From the NCBI RefSeq assembly GCF_902497785.1, contig NZ_CABVHK010000007.1:124001-188000 (forward strand): a stretch of 64,000 nt of DNA. Reading direction: 5' to 3'. Positions 26,260 to 34,721 of this stretch are shown here, piece by piece. The stretch is from Pseudomonas fluorescens. Lineage in GTDB: Bacteria > Pseudomonadota > Gammaproteobacteria > Pseudomonadales > Pseudomonadaceae. Numbering within the stretch: the first letter of the stretch is position 1; every line of letters starts with the position of its first letter. The notes below the pieces were generated by a model, which searched no databases, was not told the DNA's origin, and was given only the letters and a program-made list of their open reading frames with translations. The position numbers and the translations under genes were made by a program.

Positions 26260-26275
26260 TGCAAGTGCATTGCCA
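26260..26275 (-). promoter_or_regulatory. Sigma-54 promoter of gbdR
   Basis: On the minus strand TGGCAATGCACTTGCA matches the RpoN consensus TGGCAC-N5-TTGC(A) at nearly every fixed base, with GG and GC exactly 10 bp apart. It predicts a leader of about 200 nt. RpoN/NtrC/CbrB control of gbdR is known in P. aeruginosa. Confidence 0.7.
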
Positions 26276-26394
26276 CGTTGCGGGTGAGCAAATCGGTAGC
26301 ACTTGTGGGAACTGGGCTGCGGCGACTCGGGAGAGAGTGTCACCGCAGGCACGACGGACAGACGATCGGGGCCGGTTTGGATCCCTGACTTGTC

Positions 26395-26436
26395 GCGTGT
26401 CGCTTATCTCTAAGCGACGCGCCAAAACGTGGCGCG
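26395..26436. promoter_or_regulatory. Two overlapping hairpins upstream of the gbdR promoter
   Basis: GTCGCTTA/TAAGCGAC (26399-26406 and 26411-26418, 4-bp loop) and CGCGCCA/TGGCGCG (26418-26424 and 26430-26436). They lie 120-175 bp upstream of the sigma-54 promoter, a usual distance for enhancer-binding proteins, but match neither an NtrC nor a CbrB site that I recognise. Confidence 0.4.
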
Positions 26437-26502
26437 GTTTGAATCGGGTGTTCACTTAGCGCGCAGTTTTGACTGGTCAGGTCGGGCTTAGCGAGGTCGG
26501 TT

Positions 26503-26597
26503 GTGGTGAGGGGATTTATCCCCGTTCGGCTGCGCAGCAGTCGTATAAATTTTGGGGCCGCTTCGCAGCCCAACGGGGATAAATCCCCTCGCCACAG
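26503..26597. repeat. REP palindrome, family C (GGGGATTTATCCCC type)
   Basis: GTGGTGAGGGGATTTATCCC and GGGGATAAATCCCCTCGCC with a GGCTGCGCAGCAG / GCTTCGCAGCCC inner part, upstream of gbdR and after sdaB. Confidence 0.88.
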
Positions 26598-26661
26598 AAA
26601 TGCCCTCACCACAGGAATTTCCTTGGCTTCAGAATTCTCCCCACCACAGGTCAACTCGGTC

Positions 26662-28038
26662 TCAACACTCCACCGCACTCACCGCCAACCCGCCTCGCGA
26701 AGTCTCCTTGTATTTGTCATGCATATCCGCCCCGGTATCGCGCATGGTGCGGATCACCCGGTCCAGCGATATAAAGTGCTGACCATCCCCGCGCAATGCC
26801 ATTTGCGCCGCGTTGATCGCCTTCACCGCGGCAATCGCGTTGCGCTCGATACAGGGCACCTGCACCAGTCCGCCCACTGGATCGCAGGTCAGACCAAGGT
26901 TGTGTTCCAGGCCGATTTCCGCCGCGTTGCACAATTGCTCTGGCGTGGCGCCGAGAATCTCCGCCAACCCGGCTGCCGCCATCGCGCAGGCCGACCCGAC
27001 TTCGCCCTGGCAACCGACTTCAGCGCCCGAGATCGACGCGTTCTTTTTGCACAAAATCCCCACCGCTGCGGCGCTGAGGAAATAGTCGACCACGTTGGCG
27101 TCGGTCACGGCCTCGCTGAATTTCATGAAGTAGTGCAACACCGCCGGAATAATCCCCGCCGCGCCATTGGTGGGGGCCGTGACCATGCGCCCGCCGGCGG
27201 CGTTTTCTTCGTTGACCGCCAAGGCGAACAGGTTGACCCACTCCATGGCGCTCAGGGTCGAGCCGATCACGTTGGGTTTGCCCAGCTCTTGCAGGCTGCG
27301 GTGCAGTTTGGCCGCACGCCGGCGCACATTGAGACCGCCGGGCAAGATGCCTTCGTGTTTGAGGCCTTGTTCGACGCAATCCTGCATGGCCCGCCAGAGT
27401 TTCATCAGCCCGGCGCGTATTTCTTCTTCGCTGCGCCACACCTTTTCGTTGGCCATCATCAATTCGGCCACCCGCAGGTTGTGCTGTTGGCACAGGCTGA
27501 GCAGCTCGACGGCACTGGAGAAATCGTACGGCAGCTCGGTGCGATCCAGATCCACCACGCCGCTGGAAGCCTGGGCTTCGTCGACGACAAAACCGCCGCC
27601 AATGGAATAGTAAGTGTCACGATGCAGCTCACCGTGATCGTCTTCGGCAATCAGCGTCATGGCGTTGGGATGGAATGGCAGGTTTTCGTCGATCAGGCGC
27701 ATGTCGCGAGCCCAGATAAACGGCACCGACAAGCGACCGTCGAGTAATAGCGTGTGGGTTTCGCGCAGGGTTTCGATGCGGATGCCGATTTGCGACGGAT
27801 CGATCGCATCCGGCCACTCGCTCATCAGGCCCATGATCACCGCGTTGTCGCTGCCGTGACCGATACCGGTGGCGGACAACGAACCATAGAGCTGAACTTC
27901 GACACGCCGTACTTGTTCCAGAAGTCCCTGTTCACGCAAACCTTGCACGAACAGCGCCGCGGCGCGCATCGGCCCCACGGTGTGCGAACTGGAAGGGCCG
28001 ATGCCGATTTTGAACAGGTCGAAAACGCTGATAGCCAT
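26662..28038 (-). CDS. sdaB: L-serine ammonia-lyase, 4Fe-4S type
   Basis: 458 residues, single-chain L-serine dehydratase converting serine to pyruvate and ammonia. N-terminal [19 protein letters not shown] is the family signature. The C-terminal half has the Fe-S cysteines in [20 protein letters not shown] and [19 protein letters not shown]. It completes the route from betaine-derived glycine through GlyA and serine to pyruvate. The start at 28038 (MAISVFDLF) is chosen after GGAG; the longer frame upstream is unrelated. It is divergent from cbcX. Confidence 0.96.
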   Translation of the reverse strand: MAISVFDLFKIGIGPSSSHTVGPMRAAALFVQGLREQGLLEQVRRVEVQLYGSLSATGIGHGSDNAVIMGLMSEWPDAIDPSQIGIRIETLRETHTLLLDGRLSVPFIWARDMRLIDENLPFHPNAMTLIAEDDHGELHRDTYYSIGGGFVVDEAQASSGVVDLDRTELPYDFSSAVELLSLCQQHNLRVAELMMANEKVWRSEEEIRAGLMKLWRAMQDCVEQGLKHEGILPGGLNVRRRAAKLHRSLQELGKPNVIGSTLSAMEWVNLFALAVNEENAAGGRMVTAPTNGAAGIIPAVLHYFMKFSEAVTDANVVDYFLSAAAVGILCKKNASISGAEVGCQGEVGSACAMAAAGLAEILGATPEQLCNAAEIGLEHNLGLTCDPVGGLVQVPCIERNAIAAVKAINAAQMALRGDGQHFISLDRVIRTMRDTGADMHDKYKETSRGGLAVSAVEC

Positions 28039-28473
28039 TACTGCCGAACTCCTGGATGTGCCAACTCCGGACGCAAAAGCGCCCAGTGACGGAGCTGCTA
28101 CGCTCAAGCTGCAATCCGCCGGGATGGCCGCATCATCGGGCTTTTGCGGTGTCGTTCGACGTCTCACACCGACGCACTCATGTCCACGAACGCCGCGCTG
28201 GTTTTACGCTGTGGTTTCGCCGTTTTTTTGCGGTTCAGGTGGGCAAAAGGGGCTGAAAAAATCTGTAAACGACGTCACCGACACTGGATGCGACCATCCC
28301 TGTACTGGATACGACGCACCCTGTAGGCGTCAGATTTTCACTGGTACATGATCGTATCGACTCGATTGCAAGGCGCCGTGGTAGAGATGTCTCCAAAACG
28401 CCATCCAACCGCAACCTATAAGTGCGGTGGTCCAGTCGGAACACTGCCAAAAAAAACACCAAGGAGTCCATCC
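28039..28473. promoter_or_regulatory. Divergent sdaB-cbcX control region
   Basis: 435 bp with no gene. It contains the 21-bp direct repeat at 28283-28324 described separately. Open frames running into it are extensions of sdaB and cbcX. Confidence 0.55.
28283..28324 (+). promoter_or_regulatory. 21-bp direct repeat, probable GbdR site
   Basis: ACTGGATGCGACCATCCCTG and ACTGGATACGACGCACCCTG (each followed by T) are adjacent 21-bp units identical at 17 positions, 150-190 bp upstream of cbcX. The unit length and tandem arrangement fit an AraC-family dimer; GbdR is the expected regulator. Confidence 0.55.
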
Positions 28474-29421
28474 ATGAAAGGTTCCCCGTCGTTGTTGTTG
28501 GCCGCCATGCTTAGTCTGCCGGTTCTGGCGCAAGCCGCCGAACCGGCGCAATGCAGTACCGTAAACTTCTCCGATGTCGGCTGGACTGACATTACCGTCA
28601 CCACCGCCACCACCAGCGTCGTCCTCGATGCCCTGGGCTACAAAACCAAAACCACGATGATTTCCGTGCCGGTGACCTACAAGTCCCTGGCCGACGGCAA
28701 GAACATGGACGTTTTCCTCGGTAACTGGATGCCGACCATGGAAAACGACATCAAGGCCTACCGCGATGCCGGCACCGTGGACACCCTGCGCGCCAACCTG
28801 GAAAACGCAAAATACACACTCGCCGTTCCGGAAGAGTTGTATAACAAAGGTCTGAAAGATTTCGCCGACATCGCCAAGTTCAAGAAAGAACTCGACGGCA
28901 AGATATACGGCATCGAACCGGGTAACGACGGCAACCGCCTGATCCAGAGCATGATCGACAAGAACGCCTTCGGCTTGAAAGACGCCGGCTTCAAGGTGGT
29001 CGAGTCCAGCGAGGCCGGCATGCTCTCGCAAGTCGATCGCGCCCAGCGCCGCAACACCGCCGTGGTGTTCCTGGGCTGGGAACCGCACCCGATGAACACG
29101 CGATTCAAGATGAAATACCTGACCGGCGGCGACGACTTCTTCGGCCCCAATTTCGGTCAGGCAACCATCTACACCAACACCCGCAAGGGTTACGCCCAGG
29201 AATGCAGCAACGTTGGACAGTTGCTGAAAAACCTGGTGTTCACCCTCGACATGGAAAGCACGCTGATGGGCAACGTCCTGGACGACAAAATGAAGCCTGA
29301 CGCGGCCGCCAAGGCCTGGCTGAAAAAAAATCCACAGGTGCTCGATACCTGGCTCGCTGGCGTGACCACCATTGACGGTAAACCAGGCCTGGAAGCCGTG
29401 AAAGCCAAGCTCGCGCAGTAA
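28474..29421 (+). CDS. cbcX: Choline/betaine ABC transporter substrate-binding protein
   Basis: 315 residues with a signal peptide (MKGSPSLLLAAMLSLPVLAQAAEP, cleavage near 22), then an OpuAC-like fold with VGWTDITVTTATTSVVLDAL, VFLGNWMPTM and VVFLGWEPHPMNTRF, whose tryptophans and tyrosines should cage the quaternary ammonium group. About 60 percent of its segments parallel CaiX, so the two are paralogues. AAGGAG stands 8 bases before the ATG. First gene of cbcXWV. Confidence 0.95.
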   Translation: MKGSPSLLLAAMLSLPVLAQAAEPAQCSTVNFSDVGWTDITVTTATTSVVLDALGYKTKTTMISVPVTYKSLADGKNMDVFLGNWMPTMENDIKAYRDAGTVDTLRANLENAKYTLAVPEELYNKGLKDFADIAKFKKELDGKIYGIEPGNDGNRLIQSMIDKNAFGLKDAGFKVVESSEAGMLSQVDRAQRRNTAVVFLGWEPHPMNTRFKMKYLTGGDDFFGPNFGQATIYTNTRKGYAQECSNVGQLLKNLVFTLDMESTLMGNVLDDKMKPDAAAKAWLKKNPQVLDTWLAGVTTIDGKPGLEAVKAKLAQ

Positions 29422-29493
29422 GAAGCACCGCTTACGCCGGATGGCTTCGGCCGTCCGGGCTGTTTATTTCCTTGCATGCGGACGTTCACTACC

Positions 29494-30339
29494 ATGCTGA
29501 TTGATCAGAAAATACCTCTAGGCCAGTACATCGCGGGCTTCGTTGAATGGTTGACGCAACACGGCGCCAACACCTTCGACGCAATCGCCGTGTCACTGGA
29601 AACGATGATCCACGGCGTGACGTTTGCGCTCACCTGGTTCAACCCGCTGGCATTGATCGGCCTCATCGCGCTACTGGCTCACTTCATTCAACGAAAGTGG
29701 GGGCTGACGGTTTTCGTCATCGCTTCCTTCCTGCTGATTCTCAATCTGGGGTACTGGCAGGAAACCATGGAAACCCTCGCCCAGGTGCTGTTCGCCACCC
29801 TGGTCTGCGTGGTCATCGGCGTACCCTTGGGTATCGTTGCCGCGCACAAACCGATGTTCTACACCCTGATGCGTCCGGTGCTCGATCTGATGCAGACCGT
29901 ACCGACCTTCGTTTACCTCATTCCTACCCTGACCCTCTTCGGGCTGGGTGTGGTCCCGGGCCTGATCTCCACGGTGGTGTTCGCGATTGCCGCGCCGATC
30001 CGCCTGACCTACCTGGGTATCCGTGATGTTCCCGCAGAATTGATGGACGCCGGCAAAGCCTTCGGCTGTTCGCGCCGCCAACTGCTCGCACGCATCGAAC
30101 TGCCCTACGCCATGCCAAGCATCGCGGCCGGTATCACCCAGTGCATCATGCTGTCGCTGTCGATGGTGGTGATCGCGGCACTGGTGGGGGCCGACGGCCT
30201 GGGCAAACCCGTGGTCAACGCACTGAACACGGCTGATATCGCTCTGGGCTTCGAAGCCGGTCTGGCGATCGTATTGCTGGCGATCATGCTCGACCGTATC
30301 TGCAAACAACCCGACGCTAAAGTAGGGGGTGACGCATGA
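29494..30339 (+). CDS. cbcW: Choline/betaine ABC transporter permease
   Basis: 281 residues, inner-membrane OpuAB-like permease with about seven hydrophobic segments. The ABC-permease coupling loop is DVPAELMDAGKAFGCSRRQLL (EAA motif). The family prefers the start at 29494 (MLIDQKIPLGQY); the frame also allows an ATG six codons upstream, and neither has a good ribosome site. It overlaps cbcV by four bases (ATGA), so both are probably translated together. It also serves CaiX in P. aeruginosa. Confidence 0.94.
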   Translation: MLIDQKIPLGQYIAGFVEWLTQHGANTFDAIAVSLETMIHGVTFALTWFNPLALIGLIALLAHFIQRKWGLTVFVIASFLLILNLGYWQETMETLAQVLFATLVCVVIGVPLGIVAAHKPMFYTLMRPVLDLMQTVPTFVYLIPTLTLFGLGVVPGLISTVVFAIAAPIRLTYLGIRDVPAELMDAGKAFGCSRRQLLARIELPYAMPSIAAGITQCIMLSLSMVVIAALVGADGLGKPVVNALNTADIALGFEAGLAIVLLAIMLDRICKQPDAKVGGDA

Positions 30340-31514
30340 GCATTATTCGCTTCGAAGACGTCGACGTAATCTTCTCCAAAGACCCGCGCGAGGCCTTGAA
30401 ACTGCTTGACCAAGGCATGACCCGTGACCAGATCCTGAAAAAGACCGGGCAGATTGTCGGCGTTGAAAAAGCCAGTCTGGACGTTGAAAAGGGTGAAATC
30501 TGCGTGCTGATGGGCCTCTCCGGCTCGGGCAAATCCAGCCTGCTGCGCTGCATCAACGGGCTCAATACCGTGAGCCGCGGCAAGCTGTTCGTCGAACACG
30601 AAGGCCAGCAGATCGACATCGCTTCATGCACCCCGGCCGAACTGAAAATGATGCGCACCAAGCGCATCGCCATGGTGTTCCAGAAGTTCGCCCTGATGCC
30701 TTGGCTGACGGTGCGCGAAAACATCAGCTTCGGTCTGGAAATGCAGGGTCGCCCAGAGAAAGAACGGCGCAAGCTGGTGGACGAAAAGCTGGAGCTGGTG
30801 GGCCTGACCCAGTGGCGCAACAAGAAACCCGACGAGCTTTCCGGCGGTATGCAGCAGCGCGTCGGCCTGGCCCGCGCCCTGGCGATGGACGCCGACATTC
30901 TGCTGATGGACGAACCGTTCTCGGCCCTCGACCCGCTGATTCGCCAAGGCCTGCAAGACGAACTGCTGGCGCTGCAAAGCAAGCTGAACAAAACCATCGT
31001 CTTCGTCAGCCACGATCTCGATGAGGCACTGAAGCTGGGCAGCCGTATCGCAATCATGAAAGACGGTCGGATTGTCCAGTACAGCAAGCCTGAAGAAATC
31101 GTGCTGAACCCGGCAGATGACTATGTGCGGACCTTTGTCGCGCACACCAACCCGCTGAACGTTCTGTGCGGTCGCAGCCTGATGCGAACCCTCGACAACT
31201 GCAAACGCATCAACGGTTCGGTGTGTCTCGATCCGGGCGGTGATTCGTGGCTCGACCTGGCCGAAGGCAACACCATCAAAGGCGCACGCCAGAATGGCGA
31301 GAGCCTGGACCTGCAGAACTGGATTCCAGGGCAGGCGGTTGAAGGTCTGGGTCGCCGGCCGACGCTGGTGGATTCGAACATCGGCATGCGCGATGCGCTG
31401 CAGATTCGTTATCAGACCGGCAACAAACTGGTGCTGCACGACAACAACAAAGTGGTCGGGATACTCGGCGACAGCGAGTTGTATCACGCGCTGCTCGGCA
31501 AGAACCTGGGGTAA
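30336..31514 (+). CDS. cbcV: Choline/betaine ABC transporter ATP-binding protein
   Basis: 392 residues. ATPase domain with Walker A GLSGSGKSS (about 65-73), signature LSGGMQQRVGLARA, Walker B ILLMDEPFSALDP and switch histidine in VFVSHDLDE, followed by a C-terminal CBS-type region (about 290-390) as in ProV/OpuAA, where CBS domains sense ionic strength. The start overlaps the cbcW stop. A strong terminator follows directly. Confidence 0.95.
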   Translation: MSIIRFEDVDVIFSKDPREALKLLDQGMTRDQILKKTGQIVGVEKASLDVEKGEICVLMGLSGSGKSSLLRCINGLNTVSRGKLFVEHEGQQIDIASCTPAELKMMRTKRIAMVFQKFALMPWLTVRENISFGLEMQGRPEKERRKLVDEKLELVGLTQWRNKKPDELSGGMQQRVGLARALAMDADILLMDEPFSALDPLIRQGLQDELLALQSKLNKTIVFVSHDLDEALKLGSRIAIMKDGRIVQYSKPEEIVLNPADDYVRTFVAHTNPLNVLCGRSLMRTLDNCKRINGSVCLDPGGDSWLDLAEGNTIKGARQNGESLDLQNWIPGQAVEGLGRRPTLVDSNIGMRDALQIRYQTGNKLVLHDNNKVVGILGDSELYHALLGKNLG

Positions 31515-31524
31515 GACCGCAGAC

Positions 31525-31559
31525 ACAAAAACGCCGCGAGAGGATCGCGGCGTTTTTGT
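31525..31559. terminator. Bidirectional intrinsic terminator between cbcV and betT
   Basis: ACAAAAACGCCGCG / CGCGGCGTTTTTGT form a perfect 14-bp stem around AGAGGAT, with T-runs on both strands. It serves the convergent cbcXWV and betT. Confidence 0.92.
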
Positions 31560-31570
31560 TTGAGGAGCAA

Positions 31571-31645
31571 GATCAAAAGATCGCAGCCTTCGGCAGCTCC
31601 TACGGAATGCGATCGACGTATGAGCTGCCGAAGGCTGCGATCTTT
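31571..31645. repeat. REP palindrome, family A, tails outward
   Basis: GATCAAAAGATCGCAGCCTT and a decayed inverted copy (GTATGAGCTGCCGAAGGCTG) between cbcV and betT. Confidence 0.85.
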
Positions 31646-31689
31646 AAAGTTTTGACGCGGTGTCACTGAAACACCGCGCCATTTACACC

Positions 31690-33696
31690 TTAGCTATAAA
31701 CCCGGCCAAGGAGCTGCCGATGGCTTTCAAACTGATCGAGCACGTCACGGGTGATCTGATCCTGGGTGAAACCCATCAAGTCGTAATCCTGGCTGCCGTT
31801 GTGCAGGTACACCTCGGCGCGGTAGTAGCGCGCGCGTGGCTCGTCAGCGCTCTCAGCCGAAACCGTTTCGCTCGCCGCCGCCAGATACCCATCCAGGCTC
31901 ACTTCGTAGACAAAAGGGTTGCCCTCTTCCATCTCGATGCGCACGCCCATGCACCGCTTGGACTTGCCCAGCAATGTTTGCACCTCCAGACCCTGAGCGC
32001 GCAATTGCACGGTCGCATCTTCCAGCGCCGGGCTGACTTGCTTGTCCATGAAACGCTGAACGATCGACTGGTTCGGTTGCAGGTCCAGTTGCGTCAGACG
32101 CTCGCTGAAACCACGCCGACCGCGTGCCGCCAGTTCCGCTTGCTCCTGTTCGATCTGCACGTCCTGACGCATGGCCTTGTGCAAGCCGAACATGAAGAAC
32201 ACCAGCACCACCGAGAACGGCAGACCGGCCAGCACCACCATGGTTTGCATGGCTTCGAAGTTGCCGGCAAACAACAGGCCGATGGTCACCAGCGTGATCA
32301 CCGCCGACCAGAAGATCCGCAGCCAGTGCGGGGCGTCTTCGTCGACGTTGCCGCCCTTGCACGACAGGTTGGCCATCATCACCGCGCCGGAATCCGCCGG
32401 GGTCAGGAACAGCACGAAGCCGACAAAGATCGACACGCCGATCACCACTTTCGACGCCGGGTAATGCTCCAGCAACTGATAGATCGCCATCGACGGCTGT
32501 TCCAGCGCCGTCTTCCCGAGCTCCACCGCCCCGTGGTTCATCACCAGGTCCAGGGCCGAGTTGCCGAAGATCGACAGCCACGCCAAGGTGAAACCCAGCG
32601 GGATCAGCAGCACGCCGGCCACCAGCTCACGCACGGTGCGACCACGGGAGATACGCGCGATGAACATGCCTACGAATGGCGCCCAGGAAATCCACCACGC
32701 CCAGTAGAACAGGGTCCACAGGCCCAACCAGCGGTCGGACTTGTCACTGTCGCCTTCGTACACATACAGATCGAAAGTCTTCAGCACCACGCCGTTCAGA
32801 TAATCGCCGACGTTTTGCACGAAGCCGTTGAGCAGGTGCAAGGTCGGGCCGAACAGCAGGACGAAAATCAGCAGGCCGCTGAACAGCACGATGTTCAGGT
32901 TGGACAGGCGCCGAATGCCGTTTTCCACGCCGGACACGGCGGCGATGGTGGCCACGGTGCTCATCACAATGATCACGATCAACAGGTTGGTGTTGCTGTG
33001 TTCCATGCCGAACAGGTTTTCCAGGCCCGACGACACTTGCAGCGAACCAATCCCCAGGTTCGTCACCAGCCCCAGCAGGGTCACGAACATGCCGAAGCCG
33101 TCCACCGCGTGACCGGCCGCGCCTTTGACCCAACGCTCGCCCACCAGCGGATACAGCGCCGAACGCAAAGCCAGCGGCTGGTTATGCCGGTAGGCAAAGT
33201 ACGCGACGGCGAGGCCGACCAGTGCGTAGATCGCCCAACCGTGCAAACCCCAGTGCAGGAAGGTCAGCTGCACCGCCTGACGCGCGGCCATGTTGCTGGC
33301 CGAAACGCCTTCCGGCGGGTTGAAGTAGTGATCCAGCGGCTCGGAAGCGCCGAAGTACAGCAGCGAGATGCCGATACCCGACGAGAACAGCATCCCCGCC
33401 CAGGCGCCGTAGCTGAAGTCCGGCGTGTCGTCCTTGCTGCCCAGCTTGAGCTTGCCGTAGGACGAAAACGCCAGACCGACGACGAACACCAGATAGGCGG
33501 CAATCACCACCATGTAGTACCAGCCGAAGCTGCGGGACAGCCAGGCCTGCGCCGTTGCAAGCAATCTGCCGGCCTCTTGCGGGGCGATGATCAGAATGGC
33601 GGTCAACAGCAGGATCAGCGCGGTAGAGGTGTAGAACACCCAACCGTTGACCGTCACCTTATCGGGCGGGGTCTTTATAAGAGAGGCAGAACTCAT
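31690..33696 (-). CDS. betT: High-affinity choline transporter, BCCT family
   Basis: 668 residues. Twelve membrane segments fill residues 15-510, with the BCCT tryptophan region FYWAWWISWAPFVGMFIARI and GMLFSSGIGISLLYFGASEP. A long cytoplasmic C-terminal tail of about 150 residues (ELAARGRRGFSERLTQLDLQ onward) is typical of osmotically regulated BetT. It imports choline in symport, probably with protons. It is divergent from betIBA with the BetI palindrome between them. Confidence 0.94.
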   Translation of the reverse strand: MSSASLIKTPPDKVTVNGWVFYTSTALILLLTAILIIAPQEAGRLLATAQAWLSRSFGWYYMVVIAAYLVFVVGLAFSSYGKLKLGSKDDTPDFSYGAWAGMLFSSGIGISLLYFGASEPLDHYFNPPEGVSASNMAARQAVQLTFLHWGLHGWAIYALVGLAVAYFAYRHNQPLALRSALYPLVGERWVKGAAGHAVDGFGMFVTLLGLVTNLGIGSLQVSSGLENLFGMEHSNTNLLIVIIVMSTVATIAAVSGVENGIRRLSNLNIVLFSGLLIFVLLFGPTLHLLNGFVQNVGDYLNGVVLKTFDLYVYEGDSDKSDRWLGLWTLFYWAWWISWAPFVGMFIARISRGRTVRELVAGVLLIPLGFTLAWLSIFGNSALDLVMNHGAVELGKTALEQPSMAIYQLLEHYPASKVVIGVSIFVGFVLFLTPADSGAVMMANLSCKGGNVDEDAPHWLRIFWSAVITLVTIGLLFAGNFEAMQTMVVLAGLPFSVVLVFFMFGLHKAMRQDVQIEQEQAELAARGRRGFSERLTQLDLQPNQSIVQRFMDKQVSPALEDATVQLRAQGLEVQTLLGKSKRCMGVRIEMEEGNPFVYEVSLDGYLAAASETVSAESADEPRARYYRAEVYLHNGSQDYDLMGFTQDQITRDVLDQFESHRQLLGRVYS

Positions 33697-34018
33697 GGCA
33701 CAGATGCTCCAGGCAGTGCGAGAGAAGAACGCAAGGCAACGCGTTACCCGACCAATCGGTTAGTTGGCAGCCGACCGGCGGGTGATATAAAGACACCCCG
33801 AAAAAAGCCCGAAGCCCGGGAGCGCCAGTGCGCACGGGTTTCGAGCAGTTTTGAATGTCGGTTTGCCGCCATTTACTCGTAGGAAATTTCTGTAAATAGC
33901 GACGATTTGTCGCAGATCTTATTCTTTGTTGATTGAACGTTCAATCAAAACAAAATAGACTGGTCCTCAATCCGATAGACGTCTGACGTCTGCCGGAAGG
34001 CCTAAGGAGATGTGCAAG
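33697..34018. promoter_or_regulatory. Divergent betT-betI control region
   Basis: 322 bp without genes. It contains the BetI operator and, just upstream of it, a GCGAC-GATTT-GTCGC inverted repeat at 33899-33913. Confidence 0.6.
33929..33948. promoter_or_regulatory. BetI operator
   Basis: TTGATTGAACGTTCAATCAA is a perfect 20-bp palindrome, 71 bp before betI. It shares the ATTGxACGTTCAAT core with the E. coli bet operator. TetR-type BetI should repress both divergent units until choline is present. Confidence 0.85.
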
Positions 34019-34612
34019 ATGCCCAAGGTCGGTATGCAACCCATCCGTCGCCAGCAGTTGATCGAAGCCACATTGCAGGCCGTTGATCAGGTCGGGATGG
34101 GGGATGCCAGCATTGCGTTGATCGCCCGTCTGGCCGGTGTCTCGAATGGCATCATCAGTCATTACTTTCAGGACAAGAACGGCCTGATCGCTGCCACGGC
34201 GCAGTACCTGATGAGTGTCCTCAGCGAGAACGTCACCGCGCGCCGGCAGGCGCTCACAGATGACAGCCCGCGGGCGCATCTGCAGGTGATCATCGAAGGC
34301 AACTTCGACGCCAGCCAGGTCAATGGCCCGGCAATGAAAACCTGGCTGGCCTTCTGGGCCACCAGCATGCACCACCCGTCTTTGCACAGGTTGCAGCGGA
34401 TCAACGATCACCGTCTGTATTCCAACCTGTGCTGCCAGTTCCGCCGTGTATTGCCGCTCGATGACGCGCGCAGTGCCGCCCGGGGCCTGGCAGCCCTCAT
34501 TGACGGTTTGTGGTTGCGCGGTGCGCTGTCCGGAGATGCTTTCGACACCGAACAGGCGCACCGGATCGCTTACGAATACATGGATTTCCAATTGGCCAAG
34601 CAGGTGAGTTAG
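34019..34612 (+). CDS. betI: Choline-responsive TetR-family repressor
   Basis: 197 residues. N-terminal TetR helix-turn-helix (about 10-55: [39 protein letters not shown]) and a helical ligand domain with [28 protein letters not shown] lies 8 bases before the ATG at 34019; an ATG at 34010 overlaps that ribosome site and is rejected. First gene of betIBA, 109 bp upstream of betB. Confidence 0.96.
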   Translation: MPKVGMQPIRRQQLIEATLQAVDQVGMGDASIALIARLAGVSNGIISHYFQDKNGLIAATAQYLMSVLSENVTARRQALTDDSPRAHLQVIIEGNFDASQVNGPAMKTWLAFWATSMHHPSLHRLQRINDHRLYSNLCCQFRRVLPLDDARSAARGLAALIDGLWLRGALSGDAFDTEQAHRIAYEYMDFQLAKQVS

Positions 34613-34721
34613 AGCACACATAACCGCTCAACCCCTGAACTGCTACTGATCGGTGTTGCCACAACTATATGGCTCCAACGCAGTGGCTTACGCCAACCAC
34701 TTATGCACTTGCGAGGACACT

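Larger units (their letters stand above)
26052..26502. other. Long gbdR upstream region without genes
   Basis: About 450 bp before the REP. It contains the ATTGAA palindrome (26167), the sigma-54 promoter match (26260) and two overlapping hairpins (26395-26436). Short open frames here lack ribosome sites and family features. Confidence 0.6.

Noticed and set aside
26103-26455. Small minus-strand open frames upstream of gbdR
   Set aside because: No ribosome sites, no recognisable domains, and the interval contains promoter-type signals instead.
31660-33882. 740-codon open frame opposite betT
   Set aside because: Its histidine/glutamine-rich composition is the antisense of a high-GC membrane protein gene; betT has the BCCT motifs.
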